Part shown: positions 9,196-20,880 of the stretch, piece by piece
Position numbering within the stretch: the first letter of the stretch is position 1
Layout: the number at the start of each line of letters is the position of its first letter
Assembly (NCBI GenBank): GCA_022113835.1
Contig: JAILWY010000027.1
Span: 8,000,501-8,064,500, forward strand
Direction: 5' to 3'
DNA from: Atopsyche davidsoni
Lineage: Eukaryota; Arthropoda; Insecta; Trichoptera; Hydrobiosidae
DNA: 64,000 nt
The notes under the pieces: model-generated
Told to the model about the DNA's origin: nothing
Seen by the model: the letters and a program-made list of their open reading frames with translations, nothing else
The model's database searches: none
Made by a program: the position numbers and the translations under genes

Positions 9196-10126
9196 CTGCC
9201 GCCTTTCAGGCAACTGTGTGAACTTTACAGTAAACATTGCAAAAATTTTGAATCGTTCGACACGCGTGTTCGGGAGTTGTGCATATTTACAAATATATTA
9301 TCGCGAATCAAGAGACGCTCGAACGCGAAGGGAAACGACCCTCGAAGCGTGTAAGTGGTGAGAGATTCACTTTTATCCGGTCCAACCGTGAAGACATAAA
9401 TCTCGCGGAGGGACGCGCCGACCCACCGGACGGCGTTATCTCAGACAATGCGTTCGGTTTCGTTGTGACAATTTTGCGGGGTTTATTTATTCGATAGAGA
9501 CAGCGAGGACGACGCGCCGCGAGAGGCGGTAATCTTTTCCGGATCGTAAACGCTCCCGAGCGGGACGCGCGCCTCCCGGAGACGCAGGCGGTAAATCAAG
9601 CCCGACGCCCCGAAGAACGTCCTGAAAAAATCAACAGCCTGCGGTCGCCGTAATGACTGTAACGCGAGGAATGGACCGCGAAGCGCTCGTAAATATCGCG
9701 CGACAAATTTGTCGAGTTCGCTAAAAAAAAACCGCCGTCCGAACTCCCGAATGAGATAGAAGAGATTTTGGCGAACGATCTGAGTCACTCTCCTGATGGA
9801 TTCGCAGTGACGGCCCGCAATTGCATCTTCGGCGAATCGATTCGGAAGAATTAATTGATGACAAATGCTGTGATGCGTACAAAAATGGATTATCGCGCTC
9901 GGTGCAGTCAGGTGTTTGTAGAAATCGATTCATCGGGAATCTCGTAAGCCGCGCTGACCTCGCCTTCGTCCGAGCCCCGGTGTTGTGAATCGCACCGAGA
10001 CAGTTGTGCGCCCCAGGAACGATTCGATCGGTTGATGTGCGGAGCCGAGCTCGGAGACAGGTCCATGCCCCAGCCGAGCTCCTGAGCTCCCACGATTTGA
10101 GACCGCAGCGACAAACAAGCCTCCCG
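9159..10126 (+). other. Scr: Probable Scr 5' untranslated leader
   Basis: GC-rich sequence without repeats, continuous up to the start codon and clearly different from the AT-rich flank. About a dozen out-of-frame or early-stopping ATGs occur (for example near 9447, 9650, 9794, 9857, 10033 and 10062). Long leaders with many upstream ATGs are a known property of insect Hox mRNAs. The 5' end is inferred from an initiator-like motif and is not certain. A consensus donor-like GTAAGT at 9351-9356 leaves open a 5'UTR intron. Confidence 0.5.
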
Positions 10127-10712
10127 ATGAACGATCTCAACTACAACGCGGGCATGGGCTCGTACCAGTTCGTGAACTCGCTGTCCTCTTGCTACGGAGG
10201 GCAGCAGTCCTCCGCGAGGGGGCCGGGAGAGCCGGCACTGCCGGTCCCCGGGGCGGACTACTATAGCCCCGCAGCCGCATACCCCGGAGGGTGCTACTCC
10301 CCGGGCCAAGGGAGCCACTACCAGCAGTACCCCGCGGCGCAGGCGAACCTGGCGGACTACACCCAGCTGCAGCCGCGCTCGACGGCCCTGTCTCCCGCGC
10401 TGCTCCCGCCGGCCCCGCCTCCGGTCCCGTCCTGCAAGTATGCGGAGTCATCGTCGTCCGCCGGCGTGGCGTCTCCCCAAGACTTGTCGACGGCGGGCCC
10501 GGGGCGGTCGTCCCCTCTGGCGCCCAAGCCGCCCCCGGCCACCCCGCTGGCGTCCCCGGCCGACAAGCCCTGCACCGTGTCCAGCCCGGCCTCCAGCACC
10601 AGCAGCACCAGCAGTGCGGAGCCCGGCACCACGGCTGCCAAGGGCAAGAGCAGCTCCAGCGGGAACCCGCCTCAGATATATCCATGGATGAAGCGCGTCC
10701 ATCTCGGCACAA
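10127..10712 (+). CDS. Scr: Sex combs reduced (Scr), coding exon 1
   Basis: Codes residues 1-195 and the first base of codon 196 of a 296-residue Hox transcription factor that specifies labial/prothoracic identity in insects. Visible motifs: SYQFVNSLSSCY (12-23), the Hox N-terminal motif; DYTQLQP (77-83), SCKYA (102-106) and SPQDLST (116-122), which are Scr-typical; a Ser/Pro/Ala-rich low-complexity stretch (about 123-180); then NPPQIYPWM, with YPWM at 185-188, the Exd/PBC-binding hexapeptide, followed by KRVHLGT. The exon ends in a consensus donor (A|GTAAGT, GT at 10713-10714). Splicing to 61675 restores HLGTSTVNANGE exactly in frame. I chose the ATG at 10127 because it is the first ATG of this frame in the leader region. 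A second in-frame ATG at 10154 lies just before GSYQF and resembles the MSSYQF start of other Scr proteins, so either could be used. The protein is shorter than fly Scr (about 415 residues), mainly because it lacks long homopolymer runs. Confidence 0.95.
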
Positions 10713-10789
10713 GTAAGTCTAGCATTTTCAATATTTTCAGTGTTGTCAAAAGTGCTTCATGCCCCACGCCTCGATATAAATAAAAGGCT

Positions 10790-13500
10790 GAGGAGTAGTG
10801 TAAAAATTGTTGAGTTCTTCAAAAGTTTCAAGTTGTGATTTTTAAAATTGATTTATATTCAAATTAGTTACAAAATTGGATGCAAATTTTATTATATAAA
10901 TAGTATCATAAAGTTCCAACATGGTATGAACTGCTTATAGAAGTATGGAAACTGTTTCGGTAGCTGTTCTAAATGAAATTTTTCTTTAAAAAAATGTTAC
11001 AGCTTAACAAATTTTAACATTTTGCAAATATAGTAGATTTTCAAAACATTTAATAAATATTTATGAACAGGAGTCGTTAACAACTCTATGGGTCTTGAAA
11101 TATCTGTTAATTATTATTAAATTATAATATTAATCACAGCTAGATAAATTCCTCGTGTTAAAATGAATGTAGTTTTTTAGTCATAGCAAATTAATTAAGC
11201 AAAAAGAAATGTTATTTTATCTTCATACAATAAAAAATAATGCTATTTATATTTTGAGAAATTTACCTTTATTTTAATGTTTGAAATTTATATTAATAAA
11301 AAATAGTAAATTTATAGAGTAGTGTTACTTGTCACTTGTAAATTTCTAAATTTAATACCAAAAAATACATTATCCTCGAGATTGGGCAAGGATATAGATT
11401 CTTACTCCAAGAATTTTTACTTAAATAAATATTGCATTACAAAAAATAAAAAACGAAAAAAATATTTCTTGTTTTTAAAAAAAATCAGCACCATTTATTA
11501 TACGGTACTTATGAATAGCTTTCAAAATCGGACAGGCCCAAAATAACACCGTTTTAGTTCAAGGAACACTTTTATAAATTATGAAATTCGCACTTACAAA
11601 AATATATTTGCGTGATTTATATAATTATCAGCCCCGAGGTAGTGCCTTATGTTTAGTCCTACTACAAAAGAAGCCTTGATCCTGTTTTTATAACCCGCCC
11701 CTGTATAATAAAAAAGGAAAATAAATGTTTGTACGATACATTTGGAATACTTTCCTATGATATAGGTAACTCGCAGCGGCAAAAACAATTAGCGAATGAT
11801 TAATGTAGTTTAGCTCCACGAGGCATCTTCCCCTATAATCCTTACTATAATTCCGACTAAGTGTTGTGTTTATACATTTCCCTGCTTTTCTTAATCAAGA
11901 CAATAATATTAAGAAATTTCGCCACAAAAATCTTCAAATAAATAATGTTTAACGTGGAATATATTCAATATTTTTGACAAAAAATACTTGGTGGTACTAA
12001 CTATCTTTATTTTTTTAGTGAGTCTAATTTCGTCAAACATAACTGAACATAGAATAAACGGTTTTAATTCAATAAATAAATTTTTAAATCCCACGATATG
12101 ATTAAAAACTATATTTTTTCTATATTTTATAAAATACAAGTTTGTATGTTTATAATAGGTTTTGCGAATTTGTTTTATTGAAATGTTAAAAAACTTGAAT
12201 GTTATATTTTTTTATTACTATAATAATTTCGTTTTATAACAGAATAATCAATTTATTTTTCGTCTATTTGTAGTTGAATTTCTAATATTATAGTGTTTTC
12301 CTTATTCGCTTTATTAAATATTTATAAATATGATATCAATTATATGTTTTCATGTGCTTTCCTAGTTTAAATAATATTATGTCTAAAGTAAATATTTAAA
12401 ATTTGTCCCATAAGCGCGTTCATATTATCTCAGTTTATTTATATGTATTGGGTTTGTACATTACATAAAAACTAAGGAGTTTTAATAAGGTGTATAAAAT
12501 CAAAATGTAAAACGTTAAAAAATAATATTGGGTCTATCAGATAAGGAATAATCAACATTATTTAAGTTTTCTTTTCGTTGCATATATTCACCACACATTA
12601 TTTGATTAACTAAAAAAATATCCAGAATATATATTAACAAAATAGTACTACACTTAATGTTCTTATTGGTTAAGGTAGTGATCCGTATTTAATTATTGTG
12701 CTATAATAATAAATTATTAAAAAAATGTGTTATGTGAACAAAACAATGCAAGCAAATACATTACCTTCTTGCAGTTACTATAAAAAAACCAATCCGAAAA
12801 TAAGTTTAAGATTTATATATAAAGCACGGTGATTATTCAGTAGTCGAGGTAAATGATTTCAAGGTATATAAACATGTTAGCACATAAGACATATTTTACA
12901 TGCAACTATGTAAAAAATACACGGGCATTGTTCATATATAACTCGTGGTTATTAGGGTATGAAAGAGTTGTAAATTTCTATACAGACAAAATAGAACCGC
13001 GGCAGCAGTACGTAATTAAATATAATTCATTTAATACCCTGCTTCGAGCTTATACCTGGTAACAATAGATTTCACCTGTGATACAGTTCCAATTAGCATT
13101 ATCTCTAAGTTTCATTGTACAACGAAACTGCAATTACGCGTCGAGGCGTCAAATCTATTCAAAGACTGTATAATTTACGATCACCTCAATCAGAAACAGG
13201 AGAAAAACATGCTTCGTACCGCACCATGTCATTATAAAACGAAATATGATGTAGTTATTATTAATTTCTCAATTTAGGCTATATTTCCTAATAAAAAAGA
13301 TGCTTTGAACAAGTAATTTACATACAGAGTACGCGTAGCTGCGAGATTTAAATAATGGTCTAAGTAAAACATAAATTATCGACGTGGATTAGAAAATAAA
13401 TTATTGATATTGAAAACACCACATCAGTGAATTAAACAGTGTATTTATATGTGTATCTCTCTTAAATTAAATACTAAATAGTAACTTACAGCATAATGCG
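10790..13500. other. AT-rich intron 5' portion, mostly empty
   Basis: About 2.7 kb after the donor with no GC islands and no recognisable genes, apart from the MITE relic at 11957-12040. A TATA-like TATAAA (12818) and TTCAGT (12836) are too close together to be convincing. Confidence 0.5.
11957..12040. mobile_element. Diverged copy of the short TIR MITE family
   Basis: ATTCAATATTTTTGACAAAA, ATACTTGGTGGTACTAA, TTTTTTAGTGAGTCTAATTTC and GTCAAACAT follow the order of the 4464-4621 family. First recognisable insertion in the Scr intron. Confidence 0.4.
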
Positions 13501-13529
13501 TCGTTCATATTAAATTAATGTATACGGAT

Positions 13530-13652
13530 TTGTTCGATGGGCGGTAATGCCTGCCGCTGAGCGGACTCGAACTGGGGACTTCTTATCAAATTGCCGTCGC
13601 CCCAGCTGTTTAGCTGCTAAGCCAGTCGATTAACTATTACGCAACGGCACCG
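13530..13652 (-). repeat. tRNA-derived SINE remnant
   Basis: On the minus strand an A-box-like TGGCTTAGCAG is followed 51 nt later by a B-box-like AGTTCGAGTCC, preceded by CAGCTGGGGCGACGG. Spacing suits a pol III internal promoter, but no tRNA cloverleaf with anticodon can be drawn, so a SINE head is more likely than a tRNA gene. Confidence 0.45.
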
Positions 13653-14379
13653 ATTCTCAAGATCCTGTACAAATGTAATTACAGTTACGATTCAAATACA
13701 TAACAATAATGAATCACAGTTTTAAAGACGTCAATTGCTTAGAAGAGTATCATAGTTTTATAGAAAAAATATAACTATAAAAATCGTCATTCATTTAAAC
13801 AAAAACTATTTCGCTTGTATTCTAAGTAAAGCTTGGTTTGATTTATTCAGTTTTTAATAATAAAAATATATTATTTTTCTACAACGACTTCTTCTTGTAC
13901 TGTTAAAATATTTTTTTTGGCCATTCTTCTGCTTATTCCATCCGTAGTGTTTAATTCAATGAAATACCTGTAACATTTCAGATTTATTATCCTGGCACCT
14001 TAACACACATTATTGCTAACACAGTGAAATATTAAATACTCTAATTTTAATTTTAAAAATGTATGCACATTACAAACATTTTATTAAGCATATACTGTTA
14101 AAAAAAATATATATTTAAAAAAAATAGTGAACCGTACAACTAATTTACATTTTATGTACAATGATACTTAACTTGTTCTTTGGCGTTCTCTATTTTGCTA
14201 CTAGAAGGAAACTAATGAGTTATTATCAAACATTCAAGTCACCATCGCTTAGCACACTTACTGTCAGTAAAGTATTAGTAAGTATTTTTGTATGTAATCT
14301 GTAATAACTTCAGATCAAATAACTATAATAAATCTATTTATTAAATTTTGATATGCGCTTTTATTGCCTGCGTACAAGC

Positions 14380-14890
14380 ATTTTTTCAATAATTTTTACA
14401 TGACTGCGCAAACTTTGATCGCCTGAGATATAATCACTCGGCGGACGAGGCACGCAACGCATGCCCCGCAGACGGTTGATTTTATTCATTGCATCGATTA
14501 TAATCAATCGAAGAGGCCTACTGCTCATTGAATCTGATTCGCGCCGCAATCGGGCAGGCGAGAGGTGTCGTCCGCGGCATGAAAAATTATGCAATTTGGC
14601 CAAAGTGCATTCGTAATTAACCGCGCGGCCCGATAAGGCAGCGAGAATGCACCGGCGACCAGTTATCGAGGCGATTACAAGACGATGCGGCGCATCCGAC
14701 CGAGAGGCAACGCAGGCCATGATTTATAGCGCCTGCGCCGCTGCGGAAGAGCCTCTTCCTTCTTTTTTGATTTTTCCCCGAGCCGCCATCTTGGAGGGGC
14801 AGTGTCTCTCAGGATCGGCGAGCAAATTAGCGCACTACGAAAATGCTGTCGCTTTTTTTGTACGCCTTTTTGGCAGCCTGAAAAAGGTTT
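14380..14890. promoter_or_regulatory. Strong candidate intronic enhancer/PRE island
   Basis: The clearest island of the 5' intron: GATTATAATCAATCG (14496-14510), TCGTAATTAA (14611-14620), GATTTATAGC (14721-14730) and GCCGCCATCTTGG (14782-14794), a near-perfect Pho/YY1 site. GAGAG words lie nearby. Long frames on both strands lack domains. Confidence 0.5.
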
Positions 14891-15429
14891 GACTTTGAGG
14901 ATAATGTTTACGCTGTATATTATGAATATCTTGTAAAATTATAGCACGCACTCTCACGATAATAAAATAACACAAATCAACTGAATTACTAACATTAAAT
15001 ATACAAATACATAATGCTTTATTCCAACCACAAATACCTTATAATACACTGATGCGGCACGTGTGGTTTAATAGGCTCTATTGGTTTTTTTTATATACTC
15101 TCGATTTGATTATCATATTATTTTTACCTATAAAAGAAAATGTTTTGAAAATATATCTTTTAATTGAAAATCTAAAATAAATTAATGGAATTCATGGGCA
15201 AACATCACGTTTATGTAATATACATCCAACAAAAAAGTTTTAAAAGTACGCCCAATGCTTAAAATCACGTATAATGTATGGTATAACATTTTTTTAATTT
15301 TTACGACTATCTACGTGAAATAGTAATAAAATGACTACGGATAAATAAGATTAGTTTATATAATAGGTTTATTTTTAGTACATAATGATACCTTACTAAA
15401 TTAGAACCTTATGTTAAAAAAGCAAATCG

Positions 15430-15680
15430 TTTCAAACGACGTAAAGTAGCAAAATCTACATGCGACGTTTAATTGGACCAATTAATATCGCCGTTAATCC
15501 GTTTCATATGGCAGGCATTTACAGGTTAGTCTTGCAGAGGCCATAACTTACCTGGACCGGCTCTGGAAGTGGTCAGGGCCGGAGCCAATCAAATAAATCA
15601 TTTAAATCGTAAATAAAAAAGCAGCCTCACACTGGGCGAGTCTCAACACAACCGCTGGGTACGGCACCACCCCATAAATA
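15430..15680. promoter_or_regulatory. Candidate regulatory island with perfect homeodomain/CCAAT palindrome
   Basis: TTAATTGGACCAATTAA (15469-15485) is a perfect palindrome around a single A. CCAATCAAATAAATCA (15585-15600) is an Exd/Hox-type word on the minus strand. Confidence 0.45.
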
Positions 15681-16359
15681 TTATTATATATAAATTATGC
15701 AATTAAAAAACATTTTACGTAAAGCGTGTGCGTAAAATTGTTATTTATTGCTTGTTGATATTTTCAATGTAGTGCAGTTGAATTAAAAATATATGCATGT
15801 ATATATTGGAAATAGAATTATCTCTTGATAAAATATGTAATAATTTTCATTATTACACGTGTATACAATTACTCAAATCTACGACGTGGCTCTTCAAAGA
15901 TTAAGTCATTTCATAAAAACCAAATGAATGCTTAATAGGTATTAAAAGTGTTTAACAATAAAACGATGGGACTTCAGAAATACCATGATTTAAAATCCGT
16001 ATCTATTTACATATGTTGGATATTCAAAGTATTGTGCATTATCTGAGAAAAATAATAATTTATAGTAATGAAAGTTTTTGATAAATTTAAATATCCATAT
16101 TTATGTGTCTTTGTACTATTTTGCAATATATGTTAATAGGTAATATGTTACATGTTTTTTTCTCAGACAATAAATAAATGACGCGTTTTTTTTAATAAAA
16201 ATAATAAGCTTGCCCTTTACTGGTTGCCAACGCATAAATAAAAATAGACAGTAGCGGCAAACAAGTGATGAGAAATTGTTATTATTTTACGTCACACGGT
16301 TAAAGAGTTTTCGTATTTATTTACATTTGTCTTTAAATCAGAGTATTATGAGTCACCTA

Positions 16360-16620
16360 TAGACTAATCTGGGACAGTTCTGAGATGGATTGTCTATAAA
16401 AATAGCACCTCGTGTAGATAATGGCCATCCATTATCTTTAAAAGCGTCTCGGATGTGATCAGTCACGCCGCATAACTATTCCGCCTGGGGCATGTATTAA
16501 AGAGTAACTTTGATATTGACCTGACCGGGAGTCAAAACGAGTACCTTCATAATCTTTCAAGATTGGGCTTATATAATCCTCGACCGCGACTTCAGTATAC
16601 GACGATGTTTAGCCTTATAA
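16360..16620. promoter_or_regulatory. Candidate regulatory island
   Basis: Contains AGATGGATTG (16384-16393), one base from TGATGGATTG, plus GTGATCAGTCAC (16455-16466) and TTCCGCCTGGGGCATG. Confidence 0.35.
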
Positions 16621-16959
16621 TTAAGCACTGGAAATAAGCTATAAAGTATTGTTGATTTGATTTTGGGTATAGTACCCGTTCATACAGAAAATCAAGCATA
16701 CGTGCAAAAACTTATGAAAAACAAATCTATGTGAGGTATCGCAATTTCATACTGTAGAACATTATAAGATATAAATTAGTTGCATTGCTTCACAATTAGG
16801 TGATATAAATATTTTGTTTACTAAAATTTTAAAAATAGCATAGGCATTTGAAGTATTCTTTGAAGCACGCATGGGAGAGTATAACCTCAGAGTATGAACG
16901 CAAAGGAATCTATCTCCAGAATAAACAAATCCCATGCCGTCCTTTAGTTCTGGCAACCA

Positions 16960-17290
16960 AGCGTACAATTCTCTCCTACACGTGGTGACCACATAGCGGC
17001 CCATAATTCATTTCCTACAGCCTTCCCTTTCGAAGGAGGCGTTTTATTCGAAGGTCGAACGGCCTTTGTTACCCGAGTGCAGTCGGAGATAATCACTGCT
17101 TTCTTTATATGCTCCTCGGGCTTTTCTCCCGCATGTGGTCCTGGTGTGATGCATTAGAGGAACAATCGAAGAATGCTCTGCAATAATTGCAAGGATGGCC
17201 TTGTAGGAACAATGCGCCTGCACGCTTGTGGGAAAAGAAAAAAACACGCTGAGTTAGAGCTTAACTAACAATGCCTTGAATGCATGCTCT
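16960..17290. promoter_or_regulatory. Candidate regulatory island
   Basis: GC-balanced, with two TTCGAAGG words (about 17029 and 17047), CCATAATTCATTTCC and GCAATAATTGCAAGG. No coding support. Confidence 0.35.
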
Positions 17291-18242
17291 TGTTTTATTG
17301 CCAATGTACTTATTGGATAGGTATTTGCTAAAGAGATATTTACCAAATACTTTACTGCATTTGCAAACAGAAAAATTAACACAAACTTAGTGAAATCTTG
17401 TTTTAAAGGTCTTACTGATTTATTGTAATATTTACAAAATTATATGTGTACTTTTTTATCCACTAAAAATCTTTAAATCGTAAATCAAAACACATTTATT
17501 GAATGAACCATTTGCGGAATGTTAGTGATTATTAGTAATTACTAATAATTTCGTACCGGGGGTGTTTTTTAATTCAAAACATATATTTTAGTGCTTTTTA
17601 AATGTATACAAATAATGTTTTTATCATTTATACACAATATATTTTTAGTGCTGATGATTTATTGCACTTCGAAAATAGGTAACAATGTAAAATAATTTAT
17701 TATGAATAAATTTTGTTAAAATCTATAGTGAAATTTTCAAATGCCAACTGTTTTTTTTATGATTTACTCGGGTTTGGCTCATAGCGTCATCAAGTTAATG
17801 ACTCAGAAAAAATCCCTAAAATTTTCCTAAAAACACTTAAAAGAGAAAGAAATGAACTCATTTCAATGAATGATAAATAAGTAGGTATTTGAAAACCATT
17901 AAAAATACAAGTTATCTGCAATACTTTTCAAATTGAATATAACTTGCAATTCCATACAACTAATTTGTTTATCGTTTATATTAAATACAAACCTGTTTAA
18001 GTTGTTTTTTTGCCAAACCCGTGGAGTTTCAAATATCAATTAAATAATATATTTTTATAGTTTTTCCTGCTGCAAAGAGAGACTTTTTCTTTGAATTTCT
18101 TAGATAAAAAATAAAGCATTCGGAATAAACGGAATCAAGGATGATATTTTAGTTTACTTTTTTATCATCATGTCAATACTTTTAGATGTTACAAGCCGAG
18201 CACAGCCGTATTTCTCTTGCGATCTCATCGCTTGCTTACCGG

Positions 18243-18430
18243 CTGTGAAGCTTGAAGACTCGTGTCATGACGACACAACAAACAACCGGTTTGCAATTAT
18301 CTATTAGCGTCCCTTTATTTTGGGTATATTTCACGGCTTAGTCTATCTCAAGAATGCAAAAGAGGACGCTATTGGCTAGTTACAGCTTCGGTTCGGCTGT
18401 CGCTTGTGCCGCAGCATGTGTAGATGGCTT
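18243..18430. mobile_element. Foldback MITE, same family as the 8.1-8.9 kb array
   Basis: Contains TTAGCGTCCCTTTATTTTGG and AATGCAAAAGAGGACGCTAT followed by GGTTCGGCTGTCGCTTGTGC and GCATGTGTAGATGGC. The right arm is the reverse complement of the family's left arm. Sits in the Scr intron; nonautonomous. Confidence 0.6.
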
Positions 18431-18434
18431 CATA

Positions 18435-18640
18435 GGTTTAATTTTGACCAGCGGGAGAGGTTAGGCGGCATATCAATCGGTAGAGAACTCGACATCAAAC
18501 GATTAACTGAAAACACGCTGTTATTTCCAAACGAATATTTTTTTCATAAATTCAAATAAAACCAGCTTGAGCCGCCGTCGACAGTGTTGCAACATTCTCG
18601 CTGGATAAATTATGGCAACCCGTGTACGGAAGGTAAAATC
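18435..18640. promoter_or_regulatory. Candidate island beside the MITE
   Basis: Includes ATCGGTAGAGAACTCGACATC, reminiscent of a tRNA D-arm/A box but with no B box downstream. Left as an unassigned island. Confidence 0.2.
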
Positions 18641-18947
18641 AAAAAGTGTACACTGTTGAGATGAGACGTTACTACAAATTTCTTATATTCTTTAATAAAC
18701 CGTTTATTTTATATGATAAATCACTGCTTCGGATAACACAAATTCGTAAAACTTTCATTATTCTACTGGATTATCTTTTAAAACAAAGTATTCAAATTGT
18801 ACTTTCAATTCAATTACATAAAAAGTGAAATATAAGAATAATTTTAATCAAACCAATTTTTCATATCAAATAACAAAAAACATAATTTTGATTTCCAGTA
18901 AGCAAATAATTTGTATTTGTATATATTGAAATACTAAATAACTTATT

Positions 18948-18987
18948 TAATAATGGCGAATTTTAAATTTTAAATTCGCCATTATTA
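18948..18987. repeat. Perfect 40-bp palindrome
   Basis: Arms TAATAATGGCGAATTT and AAATTCGCCATTATTA, 16 bp each, around an 8-nt AT centre. The word ATAATGGCG recurs at about 18999, just outside. Confidence 0.8.
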
Positions 18988-19339
18988 ACGATCGTTTATA
19001 ATGGCGTTTCGTGGGTATCAGGGCGCGTTACTTTGTACGAGTTGAAAAAAAATTGCCTAAAGATCGCTTCAATATCAAAGCCAAAACACTAAAAGTAGAA
19101 CCACAATTTGATGCGGTTTTAGAAACAAATAAAGACGGCAACAACCGAATGGTAACGTAACAATAGCATTACAACCACATATAAAAAAATAAAGGGTAAA
19201 AAGAGAACAGAATCTAAAAAAACTGTTTAGTATATTAAAAAAAAACTTGTATTTAGATTTATCGTGAGTCAGCGAACATGTGCATTCAATAATTTATTCC
19301 CATGGAAGTAAAGACTGTAAATAAATAACAAATTAAATT

Positions 19340-19530
19340 CCAGTAAAGATTAGTTGCCGAACGACTCGTCATAAATAAATCAAATTCGGCCAGCGCCGTG
19401 TGGATTCTGATTAAACTCCTCGGGTACCTGAAGACCAGCGATTTTTTCACCAGCTCTCAGCACCGAAGTTCCCCGAGACGTCCGAGGAGCGGCACCGCCC
19501 GAGGGGATCGTGGTCTGTGACGTATTTTTA
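19340..19530. promoter_or_regulatory. Candidate regulatory island
   Basis: GTCATAAATAAATCAAAT (19368-19385) combines two Hox/Exd-type half sites. A GC-rich core with CCGAGACGTCCGAGGAG and GCACCGCCCGAGG follows. Confidence 0.4.
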
Positions 19531-20141
19531 ACAAACGTATAATTATTGTTGTTTTATTATTTGTTAATAAAATTTTGCCGTAATGGATGGGTTTATAATG
19601 ATGTCGATTTCATTTTGTATGCTTGATTTCACGTTTCAATATGATAATCAGTGCTCGGTGCATTAAAGCAATTTTTTTTATTAATAATAAATATTACCGA
19701 CTAGGCTTGATTTGAGTAAAATACAACGCTCTGGAGATAGATTACAATTTTTTAATAATTATTTCTTTACTGAAGTTTGATTCTTATATATTCAAACTGC
19801 ATATAGATACTTGATTTATAATTAAGTTCTAATCAACAGAAGATAAAAGGCCTGTAATAAATTATTAAAGCCGTTCACCTTGTTCATATCCTTGTAACTA
19901 GAAAATAAAACATGAATTAATTATTATTGAAAATTAGCGCATAGATTTTATAGAAGATTCCTTTATACAACATGAATCCACAGATCGTTACGCGTATAAA
20001 GTTTAAAGATTCACAATATGTTCATTTTTGTCAACATTTTTAATGTAAAACCTTAAAAAATTACAGAGAAAACATCTAAATAATATATTAATTAAATTAA
20101 ATAGTCCAAACGTTAGCACAGCTTTTTTCTTCTGGTAGTAT

Positions 20142-20300
20142 CATGGCCTACACACGTAAACACACTACCGACAAAACATCGGAGACTAATCAAAAGCGTC
20201 CTCTTATTTTCGGTTTTTTATAGTTTTAACCATAAAAAAGGACGTTTTTGGTAAGTTACCGTTCGGTTGTCGGTTTTGTCGCATTGCGTGTGGACAACAT
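20142..20300. mobile_element. Foldback MITE, 159 bp, same family
   Basis: Starts ATGGCCTACACACG and ends CGTGTGGACAACAT. Subterminal ACCGACAAAAC (left) matches GTTGTCGGTTTTGTCG (right) in inverse orientation. Central motifs AAGCGTCCTCTTATTTT and AAAAAGGACGTTTTTGG are as in the other copies. No coding capacity. Confidence 0.6.
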
Positions 20301-20639
20301 AACAGAACGTTTCTCGACGGACAAATTATTCAACTTATTAGCCTAGTGTTCAGAATAGCTGAATATTCATTTAACAAGAGCTTTCGAGCTTAATTTTTTC
20401 CTAATAAACAAATCTATGACAAATATTTGACTAAAGTCTGTTTTGTTTGTTGTTAGAGAACTTAATTAAGATAGCATTTTAAATTAATTCCTTCAGGATT
20501 TATTATAAAACCTGTAAACCATTTTGCTTCAATATATGCACAAGATTTATTGACATACATCGTGTACATGACAAAAATTACCTGGATTATGACCCTCAAT
20601 ATATATTCATATTTCAAGACATTAAAAAATACAATTTAT

Positions 20640-20880
20640 CCATAGAGCTATTTAATAACCACCTAAGAGGTGACTAAAAAGATGCATCGTGAATAGAAAT
20701 CCTCTGTAGCTTGAAAGGGATATGAATTTTTTATAAGAACAGCCGAGGCAGTCTATATTTATCGGTGGGTTTGAGGTAAAAAGTAAGAACGGGAAAAAAA
20801 ACAACGCGCAGGTTCCCACCTCCTTCCCGAGAGGGTAATATTCAAATTTCAATTAAATGCTCGTATTTTAGGTTTTCATC
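20640..20880. promoter_or_regulatory. Weak candidate island
   Basis: Moderately GC-balanced, TTCCCGAGAGGG near 20822. Little else. Confidence 0.2.

Noticed and set aside
10004..10126. In-frame extension of Scr upstream of the ATG at 10127
   Set aside because: It starts at TTG, contains no in-frame ATG, and its residues have no Scr counterpart.
10137..10712. 191-codon minus-strand frame opposite Scr exon 1
   Set aside because: Compositional shadow of a GC-rich exon; no domain, low-complexity translation.
12814..12841. TATA box plus TTCAGT initiator in the first part of the intron
   Set aside because: Spacing of about 21-25 bp is short, the region is AT-rich, and no exon-like sequence follows.
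18455..18520. Possible tRNA D-arm (ATCGGTAGAGAACTCG)
   Set aside because: No B box or acceptor pairing downstream.
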